A stretch of DNA of 64,000 bases from NCBI GenBank assembly GCA_008711295.1, contig VUYV01000003.1:11541881-11605880 (forward strand). Direction: 5' to 3'. Positions within the stretch are counted from its first letter, which is position 1. Each line of letters opens with the position of its first letter. The notes under the pieces are model-generated. The model was not told the DNA's origin and did no database searches. It worked only from the letters and a program-made list of their open reading frames with translations. Made by a program: the position numbers and the translations under genes. The stretch comes from Anarhynchus alexandrinus. Taxonomy: Eukaryota; Chordata; Aves; Charadriiformes; Charadriidae. Positions 1-10,582 of this stretch are shown piece by piece.

Positions 1-1990
1 ATAGCTCTGTTGTGGGAGTCTGCAGTTGTTACAAAGCCACTCATTTCCTCTATGTGGTGAATCATTTTTGTAAAGTGCTAGTCAGAATTTCAGAAACTGG
101 TCAGTGATCGCTTTTTGGTTAGTAATTACTCATCTTTGATCTAATGCAAACAACATTGTTTTTAGACCTATTGGGTTCTCACCTTTAACTCTGTATGGAA
201 TAAGTTTGTCTTCCTCAAAGCCCCACATGACTGAGTTAAAAAAAAAAAAAAAGAGGCAACTTCAGGTTGGACTCTGAGAAGCCTATTTACTTCATGATAT
301 GCCTAAACTGCTTGTGTAAGATTTTATTGGGAATGTCTGTCTGAGAAGTCTGGTATCAAGCATTTCCCTAAATCTCTGACCTGATCCTACTGGTCCTCCT
401 CCTCCTTATTGAGGACAGAACAGTGCCTGATCCTTGTAAACCCTTTTTTGCATATCTCATACGTTGACATTTGTTTTAAGGAAAATAAGTCCATATTGCC
501 AAAAGGTTGATCTTTCAAAAGGAAAGAGTGCTAGTCTCCATCTTCCTACATGCTGAGTTTTTCTGAAAAAGAAAAAACTGCAGTATCTTTGATACACAAT
601 AAGAGATTGTAATTGGCTTAATTTCATTATTAGGTATTGAGTCCCTTTCGTATTCAGGAATGGTGCAGAAGGAGCTATCTGTGAATAGGTCGAAATGAGA
701 GGCGGGAAGAAAACCAGGTGTTTTTAAGAGAACGCTAACATTCTCAGATAAAACATTTAATGGCTTACAAATATTGTTTTGAACAAGACTTTAGCTTATC
801 AAATCCCCTTTTGAGAGGCAGGTGAACTGAAAAGCTTCTCCAACAGATTGAAACTAGCACTGCATTATTCAGACGTGAATTTCCTTATGAGTTTTCATTT
901 TACATGAATAGGCTGCATGACTCCAGATTTACAGTAAAGTCCAGTGCTAGAAAAATGGTTGAGACACAGTGAAATCACATGAGGAAGTTTAAAGGAAGCA
1001 TTGAAAGTAGTGTGTAGCTGAATTTAAAATGTCATCTGCTAGAGAATTCTGCCTCAATTTTCTGCTAAATATTGCCAGTGCACAGGGATGAAAATGAGGC
1101 AGGACCGGTGGAACAGCCAGGCTTTCTAACTCCGCTTTGCTGCCAAGAACTGGAAGAGGAAGAAGGGAGAAGTCAGGCAAAGCAAGTGTATTCGTGCTGT
1201 GGATACTCTGACCCACTGGCAGCAGCTGCTGAAACTGGTCCCTGTTTTCTCTGCCTGCAACAAGGAGCAAAGATCAAAGTTTAATCGAAGTCAGTTCCTT
1301 TCCCCTACCCATTTGCTCTTCCACCTGCTCCCTCTGCTGGTAAATTCAAGGAGACCTAAAGAAAGGAAAATGAGACATGAAAAGGAAGACAAAATGGCGG
1401 GCTTACCCTTTACAGTTTGACGATGAACTGAAAACTCAATTTTAGTGCAATAGTAACCCGTCTTTTAAAATACTTCATGTCATTTTGTCTTCATTATCTT
1501 TGGGGGGAGGGGTTGTCTGTTGTGGTAATACTGGATCTCTTTCAAACCTTTTCATAAAACAAATCATCCTGTTCTCCTTTTTAAGAAGGTTGGACTCTGG
1601 AAAGAAAACAGTGTAAGCCAGTTCCTGACTTCAGTGATGGCTTTTCATGTGTTGAATTTTGTTCTCTTTTCCATCATGCTCTTAAAGCACATCATGGAAA
1701 ATCACTTGTCTTTTCTATGTCATAATTGAATTTTCCAGGTTTTTTTAAAAGATGAAATTCTCGTATTGCTTTTTAAAGTCTTAAAACTAAATCAAGATAT
1801 TTAGTGCAAAGGAATAGTGGCTGTCCTCTTTTCTACAGGTGAATTTTCACAGTACAACTGTGATAAAATGGAACCTTTCTCTCCAACACTCTCTCAGTTG
1901 CATGTCCTATTCCCTCCTTTGCACTGGCTCTGGCATTCCTCCAGCTGCAGACTGAACCAATTCATCTTCCTAAACAAGCAAAAATTTTGT
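1..1990. other. Unique non-coding AT-rich DNA
   Basis: No recognisable exon, RNA gene or interspersed repeat. Open frames on both strands around 989-1420 overlap each other and resemble nothing known. An A15 tract lies at 238-252. Confidence 0.6.
238..252. repeat. Poly(A) tract, A15
   Basis: Fifteen uninterrupted A residues. No retrotransposed gene or SINE body is recognisable upstream, so this is probably a simple mononucleotide tract. Confidence 0.95.
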
Positions 1991-2048
1991 TTTGGTTTTT
2001 GCTAGCTTCATTTTATCCCATTTTATTGAGGTGAATCAGCTGAGCACG

Positions 2049-2186
2049 ATGTCAGAAGACAGCCAGAGACAGTTCCAGAGATGGGGCAGTGGCATGCAAC
2101 GAACCATTAGGTCTGCTCAAGCAGTATGGTGGAACTTCCACGCCAAGTTCTGGTGGAAAGAGACAGTAAATGTTGCTGGCAAATAA
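2049..2186 (+). other. Small open frame with in-frame AATAAA at the stop, unrecognised
   Basis: An ATG at 2049 opens 45 codons ending in TAA at 2184-2186; the same frame is open upstream to 1992. The peptide is rich in Q, R and W, including a WWNFHAKFWWKE segment, with no signal peptide or membrane helix. The stop codon lies within AATAAAA, so a polyadenylation hexamer coincides with the end of the frame. A pyrimidine- and T-rich stretch ending in AG precedes the frame near 2030, which could pass for a splice acceptor. I match it to no known small protein, and at this length chance is the likeliest explanation. Confidence 0.12.
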
Positions 2187-5100
2187 AACTCATTCAAGCT
2201 TCTCTCCATGTAAGCACTTGGTCCTTTAATAGGCTTGGGATGAAATGTAAGGTTCTTGGAATATTTTGATTGAAGCTAGTTGCCGTAGCATTAGCTGATG
2301 AGAAGCCTCACTAAAAAAGGCATAAAGATCTCTTGCCCTCCCTCACTAGCTCCTTCTACTAGAGTTTGTCAGGCTACATGTTATGTTAAAGATTCACTAT
2401 TGCTGTTACTGAGGTCTCTTTAATCACCAGCTATCATCGTGATCCTCCTTTTTTTTGCATCCCCTCTGAAAGATCACAGTTCTCAAGCTATTGCTCCCTG
2501 ATCTTCCCCCAATCTCATTTTGTCTCAACAGTACTCTTTCTGGTGCTGCTTCTGAAGTCTGCGATGCTGCTTTTCACAAGGAGGTTCTATTTTCAGCTTC
2601 CCTTGTTCTCAATGACCAACCATGCATGCTCACTTATTTAACACTTTTTTTACCTCAGAAACATACTCAGATATTTTCTCAAAGTAACTTTTGTCATGAA
2701 GTAACACAAGAGGGTCAGGTGCTCCTTGTTCATCTATCTTGACTACAAAGGACTGAATAACAGACTTTTTTTTTTGGTGGTGAATCTGGCAAGTAAGGAA
2801 CTCCCTTAATACTCTTAACAGAAAGGGGAAGGGCTGCAGTGAAGTGTTTGAATGGTGAAAGATGAAGACTATATGATTCAACTGTATGGATTTGTATGGA
2901 TTTTAGGAGGCAGAGAAGGGAGCTCTGGAGCTCTGCAATTGCCGTCTGCTTTGTATCAAATTACTATGTGATTCCTGAGCATCATGTTAATCTTTGACAT
3001 AATAGCTAGGTGAGCATGGAGAATACTGGAGAGTTTAATGTACAACATCGAACAGAGCACAAGGAGACTGCCTTTAAAATTCACTTTCTGCAGACATTAT
3101 ATCACCTAAATGTTCTTAGACAGCAAACATAAAAGGACATGAGAACAATCAAAGTTAATTCTCTTTTACATTTAAACAAAATGACTCATGGAAAATATTT
3201 TCTATGTGGAATAGAAAGCTGTCTGGAAAAACAGTTTTGTGCTGTGAAGAGCCCTGTACAGGATATGCATTATTATGGATAAAACTGCCATCCTACACGT
3301 TGCCACCTGTGTTAGACACATCCGTGATTTAGTGATAATTGCCATCAATCATTTTAAACAAGCCTATAAATTTACATTTCTCTTCTGTCTCTTTTGTTTA
3401 TAAATAAATGGCTATAGCCTCACATGGAACCAGAACTGCTACTGAAGTACAGGGACTAGTAGGACAAAGTGTTACTCTATCACCTAATTGTGGGTATTTT
3501 CAACATTTTTTTTTTTAGTTATCCCAATTGGCTACATATCTTCATTGCATCAGCAACATCAAATGATGACTGTATTGAGTTTTTTTAAATCTTCTTCTGC
3601 TTTTAGGTTTCCTGTGTGAACTTCTTATAGTGTTCGTGCTACCTCTGTCCCCATTAGTTCAATAAAGGTGGGATTTTTTTGTTTGTTTTTACCTGAGCAG
3701 TTTCCCCACCCTCTCTCAGTATGTGTTTATCATTTCCGCCTTCTTGTTGATCCAGATAAGCTATTTACTGTACCCACCGTACAGCTACTCCTAATTAGCA
3801 TATGTTTTCTAACGTTGAATTCATGGCGATCATGAAGATGAAAGGATGAAACTAACAAAATTATGACCATCTGAGAAGTGATTAAACAGGAAACTCCCCT
3901 GCATTGTGATTGAAAGGAAATGAGTGGGTGTCAGCCTAGTGAGTTGTTCCATATGAATCAAGCTATAATGGGTCTGTTTTTCGTGTCTTAAAGGAGGACT
4001 CAAATTCATCTCTAAACCTCTTGTCTGTTGACAATTTAGAGCAAAGTAAGCTCACACCCCTGCACTCCCAGCCATCAAGTAACCGTTGACATAAATGTGG
4101 AGCAAACTGATGAAAAAAGAGCAAAGGATTTTTCATGGTCCTTAGTACTTCTGCTGAGCAATTGCAGTGTCTGCTTATCAGCTGCCCTTTCCTTCCTCTA
4201 ATTGTCTGATGTAATAGCCTCTTGTCCTAAATTTCTTTTGTAGCTCATCTGTTTCAAACCTACAGTCTATAGCTGACCTATTTCTCCTTTTTCAATCTCA
4301 GGTGGAGAACATTTTCCTTCAGTAAATTATTTATTTTTCTTTTTTTATTGAAGTCCTAAATAATATAGTGAAGTTTTCCTACAATCTGAGCTTTAACCTT
4401 TTAGTAAATTTTTCCTTCTTGTAATACAGGATCAGATCGATTAACTTGATTGCTTTGTGAATTACCTTAAGACCCAGTATTTAGGGATTCCCCTGAGAAA
4501 CTGTCTCCACCATTTAAAACAAAATGTCCCTTTTTAAAGATCATAGCAGTCTAAAGAAGGCCCTAGAGGACATTTGTGTAGGATAGATTCACTCATCTGG
4601 AAACCTATACTCTTTCAACTTGAAATGATTCTTGAACGAGTGTCGTCACTGTGGATGAATGCAATATGTAAACATAAAAACTTAGGTGTGAAGAGAGAAT
4701 CCATGAACAATCCAAAGATTGCTGGAAATGAACACATCATTAATAAGTGGTTAGCTGTTCAGGTCAGTCTGTCCTGACCTGGCTATCATATATAGTGGCT
4801 TACTGACTCTTCCCTTCCTTTTATACATCATCACTGGTCTTAATTGCAATGTTCCGTTTCTTTGCCTTTCAACGACCTTCTTTAAACATAGCAACTACTA
4901 TTATGAGTTACACAGAGAAAAAATAATAATCTCAATGAAACATGAAATAAATTGTGTGTTGACTATGTTATCAATATCAAACTGATCTATACATGTAGAT
5001 TTACACAAAGAAAAGACTTGTCGCTAAAATTCAAATTGCAAAGCTGGACACAATTTCTTTTCATATTTCCTTCATCTGCAATGAATATGGGAACCTAACT

Positions 5101-6400
5101 GTGGCTTGTGTAGTCCAGTCAAATGAGAACACATATTTGGATTTATTAAGCCTTCTACATGTTCAGATGCTACAGATTTACAATAAGGTGCTGCTTGCTA
5201 TTGTTTTGAAGCATCGTTTAACTAGATTTGATTTTTGAAAAAGAACATTTCTTCCGTCGTCTATAAAAAGTATACACATTGTGAAATCACTGTCTCTGAA
5301 GGACAGATGGAGATAACCTAAATTGCGGGATAAATGCCAGAGGTTCCAAGATCTGCAGTTGGTGGAAGACCTGGACAGTGCATTTTAAGCAGTGCGTTTT
5401 AAATGGGATTGTGATTGGGATGAGATATGCGTTGGCAGGAGCTGATTCCCAGGAAAAAAAGAGTCCTATAGTTTTAAGAAAAGAAGTTTGTCATGGCTCT
5501 CTTTGGCTTTGCACTTGGAGAAATATCCAAAACATGCCAGTCAAATTCTGTTGTCATATGGCAGGAAAATGTGTGCTCTTATGAAAATGGCCTACATCCA
5601 GGTAGGCCCCAGTAGACAATGATTTACAGTCTAAATTTTACCTAAATGTGAGCTGGTTATTTTAGTAAAAGCAGTCAAGTCATGTCTTTGAAGGCAGGAT
5701 TTCCCAGGCTGTATAGAGAAGAACTGGTTCTACTGGTTCCTGTGGCTGGTGCTCTCAGCTCATATGCCTCCACCACACCCATTCCAGGTTCCCTGCACCT
5801 CTGAAACACAAACAGAACAGGTGAGATTTTATCTGCTGAAATATTTTCAAAAACACTGGATTTTGGTCTTTCAAGTCACTGGTCTCTATTACTGGGAAAG
5901 TAAGGATTATTTGGACAACTATTGCTATCTGCAGAAATGTTCACATTCTCCAAATGACCTCATCTTTTTTAGCGCAGTGATTGTTTTTTTCTGAAAATAC
6001 GGGTACATTTTTAAAGCATAATATTTATCTCCAATTTAAAAACTCAGCCTTGAATCACAGAGCAGAAGCAGTGCACTGAAGGATTTGGTCACAGCCCGCC
6101 AAATTTTGTTACACAAAGTACAAGTTCACTCAAAACACATTTTCATACAGGCTGCTCTCCTGATCAGTCTTGTTGATTCATTGTATGGACTGTCATTGCT
6201 CATCAACTGCAAAAGTAACCCAAGTGAGATTCAATATGATAGGTTATAAACTGATTTAAAAATATTTACTATAAAAGGCAAATCATCATCAAGCAGTTAC
6301 TGATAAAATCTGCACATTTCACAAACTGTGGGGGAGTGCTGAATTATAATAAAGACAGAACATCAAGACAGTGACATGAATTATTTGGTAAGCCAGCTGC
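2187..6400. other. Unique non-coding DNA
   Basis: AT-rich sequence without recognisable exons or mobile elements. The most compositionally even part is around 3230-3400, listed separately. Short open frames at 2491-2881, 4574-4777, 5378-5584 and 5749-5994 show no family resemblance. Confidence 0.55.
3230..3400. promoter_or_regulatory. Candidate conserved non-coding element
   Basis: The stretch has balanced composition, no simple repeats, and octamer-like (ATGCATTATTATG) and homeodomain-like (CAATCATTTTAA) words. This is the usual look of vertebrate non-coding elements under constraint, but that is an impression; no alignment was available. Confidence 0.2.
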
Positions 6401-6689
6401 AAGCAAGCAAAATGTATTTCAGCACAGGCAACTTAAAGGATATCGGCCGTCCTTACAGAAGTTAGGACAACAGTATGGAAAGTAATGACTGGAAAAATTA
6501 AGTGTTGTGAGTGATAATAAACTGAACAAATCTTCATGGTATGATGTGGTGTCTAATGGAGTTAGCACTGGTGTCACCATTGGTAGACTGTCTACCAAAA
6601 TGCTGTCTATCCAAAATATGCTCTTGAGAAAGATGTTAAATAGTTGCTTTGGAAGAGATGCAGATGATTCAGGAAAGAGAAGCATGACT

Positions 6690-6970
6690 TACAGTGAGAG
6701 ATGCAAAAAGCTCACTGATGTAGTGGTACAGGGGTGATTGGATTGCTGTCTGTGAAGAACACACACCAGAAGGCAGCTCTTATACCCAATAGGCAAAATG
6801 TAAGATGATCTGACATTGAAAGTCACAGCAAGAAATAAAATGAAAATGACTTGGGATAATAAAAATCAGCACCAAAACATCTAAGCAAGAATTATAAGAG
6901 ATGTATCACTGGAAATTTTCAAAGCAAGAATGCTCTTGGATTTGAAATAGGAATTATAAGACTTGCAGGC
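6690..6970 (+). mobile_element. Ancient CR1/L3-like LINE 3' fragment
   Basis: The stretch from about 6735 (GGGTGATTGGATTGCTGTCT) through 6965 follows, in order, the C-terminal ORF2 end of old CR1/L3-type LINEs of amniotes: the 'gatcacagtctataag' block, the 'acaaattcagactggaaataag' block, then a block near 6900-6955 reading TCACTGGAAATTTTCAAAGC, typical of the segment just before the ORF2 stop. The reading frame is broken throughout and divergence is high, indicating great age. The 5' limit is uncertain and may reach about 6420. There is no coding capacity. Confidence 0.55.
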
Positions 6971-7890
6971 TTTTGTGGTACAGGGAATAATTAGTGCAAT
7001 ATTGTGGCTTACAGTATTCCCTTCTGTGTTTAAAATCTATGAAGCTACGTAGTTTGTAGATGATTCTACTCACAATGTGATAAACATTTTGAATAGCCTG
7101 ATAAATACATAACCAAGTATTCACTGAAATAAAAATGTAAGAGGTGTCTAAACACATTTCTGCATTCACCATTAATTCTCCATGAGCTTGAGTATATTGA
7201 AAAGTGCATTGGAAACATGTTGTAAAAAATATGACAATACATCTTAAATTACTCATCAATCACTGTGAATATTATTGAAATGAAGATAATTTATAAAAGG
7301 AAATATTCTTAAATATTTGTCTTCTAGTGAAATACTACCCCATAGAAGTACTTACATAATGTTCTAGTGACATTAACCTATGTTTACCCAAAACTTAAAT
7401 GATTAAGCATTAGCTTAGACAGCAAGGTTATGGTCACAGTATGAGCACCCAAACAACATAAATTCAGCCAGTTAAGCTTGTCATAAAGACTACAGAGATG
7501 ATGGAAAAGACTATATAGTAAAAGAAATCTATGGCTAGGTCTGATTAATATTTTTGACAAAGTGTTCTGTTGAAAAATGAGGCTTTGCCGAAATGAGGTT
7601 CTTTGTACAATCTTTTATATTTGTGATCAACCTGGCATGTAGGCGGGCTGCTTTTGCAAAGCTGAAGATTTGGCAACCTTGGAAACCTTGATCACAGTGT
7701 ATTATACCTATAAAAGAAGCCAAAAATTTGATAAAGGATGGCTCTGCTCAACTGAATACAAATTCAGGCCTTATCGACAGAATAAATGTCCTCATGTCAA
7801 TATACTCTCTATCTCCCTTCATTTTTTACATTCTAAAAAACTGGAAAAGAGAAATCACCCAGATAACTCTGAGTCTTTTAGTTTGAATGC
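6971..7890. other. Unique AT-rich non-coding DNA
   Basis: Nothing recognisable. Open frames on both strands (6954-7259 minus, 7670-7921 plus) have no family resemblance. Confidence 0.5.
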
Positions 7891-7894
7891 AATA

Positions 7895-8260
7895 CTGTAT
7901 ACAGTGTTGGAAAATACTTGAAGGAAAGAATAATTAAAGCCCTGAAGGCAAATGCAAAATGGGATAATCCTGCTTTTATCAAATGTAGATAGTGTTAGAC
8001 TGAAATCTTTTTGGATAAGATAATTGACCTTTTACACGGGGACAAGGCGATAGCCTGAATTTTCACACATGTTAGAGCAGCACTTGTTGTAGTGTGAAGG
8101 CAAAGTATTACTGAAGTGGAAATGATGAGGATTACCGCAAGAACTGATTAGGTCGATAAGGCACTGACGAGCATGAGACTGCAATGTATGAAAAGAGAAG
8201 TTCTCAAGACGAAGGCGGTGATCTGTTGACACTTCCTCACAGAACAGTCTTGAGACTTAT
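7895..8260 (+). mobile_element. Ancient CR1-superfamily LINE relic, upstream piece
   Basis: From about 7910 the sequence follows the reverse-transcriptase part of old CR1 ORF2: a 'ggaaggaataataaa' block, a 'catggatttatcaa' block (here GCTTTTATCAAATGTAGATA), then a 'gataagataattgacctttta' block followed by a diverged 'gatagcctgaattttcag' block. Many indels and stops are present. It is probably the same insertion as the piece at 9180-9430, because both are plus strand and in LINE order with the intervening part of ORF2 missing or interrupted. Confidence 0.45.
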
Positions 8261-8588
8261 CCTACCCTTTTTAATCATTTTCAGCTTAAGGACAAGTGGC
8301 AGAGATGGCAGCAGGTTCAGTAGCATGAAGTCATGCATGCATGGGATATTAAGCCAGTCAGAACTTTGCAGATGATCTGCCTGGGTAATCTTCTCATAGT
8401 CAGCTCTCCAAAGCAGAAAAAAAAAAGGCTTTTAATCTCAAAAGACCAGGTTTTACTTGCATGTGCACTGGAACAGTTTGTGTTTTAAACAAAGACAGCT
8501 CAGTGGCTAGGTGAGATGCAACAGAAATAAGAAAGAATTTATAAACAACTCCCCTCCTGCCCACAGTAACTTTGTTGGCCGTTGAGGA
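8261..8588. other. Non-coding sequence between repeat pieces
   Basis: No recognisable gene. It may contain unrecognisable remains of the flanking ancient CR1. An ATGCATGC-type alternating purine-pyrimidine palindromic run lies near 8333-8343. Confidence 0.4.
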
Positions 8589-8787
8589 GGAACTTTTTTC
8601 TTTTGAGGGTGGCAGAGCACTGGAACAGGCTGCCCAGAGAGGTTGTGGAGTCTCCCACATTGGAGACATTCAAAACCTGCCTGGACACCGTCCTGTGCAA
8701 CCTGCTGTAGGTGACCCTGCTGTGGCAGGGGGGTTGGACTAGATGATCTCCAGAGGTCCCTTCCAACCCTGACCATTCTGTGATTCT
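8589..8787 (+). mobile_element. CR1 LINE, 5'-truncated 3' end
   Basis: This is a clear CR1 3' terminus: the ORF2 C-terminal block 'gcactggaacaggctgcccagagaggttg', the block 'ctggacaccgtcctgtgcaa', then the 3' UTR 'ttggactagatgatctccag' and the terminal ATTCTGTGATTCT. It is about 200 bp long, severely 5' truncated as is usual for CR1. It lies between two pieces of a much older CR1 relic in the same orientation, so it or associated DNA probably inserted into the older copy. A minus-strand open frame of 198 codons (8507-9103) runs across it and is an antisense artefact. Confidence 0.93.
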
Positions 8788-9180
8788 TCCTTCCTTCTGG
8801 GATTTCAGTCCACTGAATGGCTTTCTGGGTTGCAGAAGCTCTGTGTGGTCCTCTTTTGGACCGCGAGAAGAAGGTATAGAGCTCTAGCTTTGGCCCTGCT
8901 CCCTGCTCCTTTGAGAGCAGTCTCTCAGTCCCTCTGCTGCTCTGCAGGAATTTTTTTGCCTCTTCCCCCGCCAGCCCCACCCGGCTGTCAGGGAAGTGTC
9001 TCTGCTCCAGGCAGTTGCTCCAGGGTAAGAGCAGTCTCTCCTTCTCCACAAGGCCAGCCTGACTCAGTCCCTTCTTTCTTAAAGGAATATGACATACCAG
9101 CACGAACTGCTAAAAATACCATCCATCGCAGGGAACCAAGCGGAAGAAAAAGGTCTCAGTGTATTGGTTATTGGAGGGTG
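8788..9180. other. GC-richer non-coding stretch between CR1 pieces
   Basis: C/T-rich and relatively GC-rich at 8870-9060, with open frames on both strands but no recognisable protein. The motif 'agagcagtctctc' occurs twice (near 8914 and 9028), suggesting a degenerate internal duplication. Confidence 0.4.
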
Positions 9181-9430
9181 ACAGTTGATGACCATTTTGA
9201 AGCAGCTGGGAAATGCAGTATTAGGACGCGTCGGCTGAGGTACTTGTAGTAGAGATAGGGATGTGGGAGCTGCATTCTACAAAGCACCTATAAGACCTTT
9301 TCTGCAGTATTACATGCAAGTTTTCACCTATGTTCAAGGAGAGCAGATTAAAATGGAATATCTGCAGAGGAGGGAAGACTAAAAGAGAATTAAAAGATAT
9401 TGGAGTAGATACTAAGAAGAGAGAAAAACT
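9180..9430 (+). mobile_element. Ancient CR1-superfamily LINE relic, downstream piece
   Basis: The order of blocks matches the late part of old CR1 ORF2: a diverged 'gcagctgtgaaatgcagtatta' block near 9200-9225, then near 9280-9325 the block corresponding to 'aaagcacctataagacctt' followed by 'gcagtattacatgcaagttt', then 'ctgcagaggagggaagacta' corresponding to the 'gagcaggtgcagagaagggc' block. Frame is lost. It is probably the continuation of the piece at 7895-8260. Confidence 0.5.
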
Positions 9431-10390
9431 GAAGAATAACATCATCACAAAATCAAAGAACTTCAGATAAAAAATGAGAAAAAAAAAATCCTATCCAATT
9501 TCCAAACAACGTTAGTGAGGGTGAGAAGCTGATGATGCCTTAAAAATTTAACTTTGTAAACTTAAGTGCAGGACTATATGACAGAATGAGAAAATTTCTG
9601 GGGATGGAAAATAAAGATCCCTTGAGTACCCAAAGTATTGGCATCTCCAAAATCACTGATCTGAGAGAAGTTGGCTCACTATTTGTCTGCACTATCCTTA
9701 CACACTAAAAATCTTATGTCTTATGGCATCTCCCAATTGCCTGTAGAGGTCAGAAAGTTGTGTGTTCTGCTCACGTGCTCAGAAATAAACCAGTGGTCAG
9801 ATTTAGGGTGAAAGCAAAACATTTCACCTCGGACAGATTGGCAGGGAACATTAGCTTTGCGTCTCTAGCCATTCTCTTTTGTGAGGCCTTTCTCTGCCTC
9901 CCAATACACTCTAGGAGTTTTGTTTAGGAACTACTCTGCTATTGCAGGGTCATAGCACAGTGATGATAGTGTTGATTTTTGTCCTGCAGTATATTGTGGC
10001 TGTGGATTATTCCAAATTTTACATTTGTCATGAGGTTTTGGGAAGTGTTTGTGGTATATTCTAGTTAACGAGTTCTACTACTGTGGAACATTATAAAATA
10101 GATATATGCTGTATGGTTACTGACAACTATAGGTGACCGTGACTGATGACTTAAATTCTTGTTCCTGGGTGATACTCTGATTTGGGAACAAGAATGTTTA
10201 CACAGAGTAAAACTAGAGGAACTGATATACTGGCAGGAATGGATATACTGTTAAGTCTACTGTGTAGGCAATACCTTGGTGGAATTTGGGTCAATGCAAT
10301 TTCCAAACTATAGGGTATATATGGATTCAAAATGCACTCAGTAGTCCTTTGTCTGCATGTTTAAAACAAAACAGTAATTACACATCATAT
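9431..10390. other. Unique non-coding DNA
   Basis: Begins with an A-rich stretch (about 9430-9495) that could be the eroded tail of the preceding relic. The rest holds nothing recognisable. Confidence 0.5.
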
Positions 10391-10582
10391 AATCATAGAA
10401 TGGTTAGAGTTGGAAGGGATCTTAAAGATCGTCCAGTTCCAACCCCGCTGCCATGGGCAGGGACACCTCCCACCAGACCAGGTTGCTCAAAGCCCCATCC
10501 AACCTGGCCTTGAACACTTCCAGGGATGGGGCAGCCACAGCTTCTCTGGGCAGCCTGTTCCAGTGCCTCACCACCCTCATAT
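10391..10582 (-). mobile_element. CR1 LINE, 5'-truncated 3' end, inverted
   Basis: Read on the minus strand this is a CR1 3' end. On the plus strand it starts with AATCATAGAATGGTTAGAGT (complement of the terminal repeat and 3' UTR), continues with 'ccaccagaccaggttgctcaaagcc' and ends in the 'ggcagcctgttccagtgcctcaccaccctcat' block. The minus-strand frame at 10422-10616 encodes a recognisable CR1 ORF2 C-terminus with [14 protein letters not shown] and SLEVFKARLDGAL. Similarity fades at about 10580, the 5' truncation point. Low divergence suggests a relatively young copy. Confidence 0.95.

Noticed and set aside
238..252. Poly(A) tracts at 238, 34823, 36066 and 59726 as tails of processed pseudogenes
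   Set aside because: No retrocopied mRNA body, upstream polyadenylation context or target duplication was recognised at any of them.
8507..9103. 198-codon minus-strand frame
   Set aside because: It runs antisense through the CR1 3' end at 8589-8787, and its remaining part lies in C/T-rich DNA with competing plus-strand frames. No protein family is visible.
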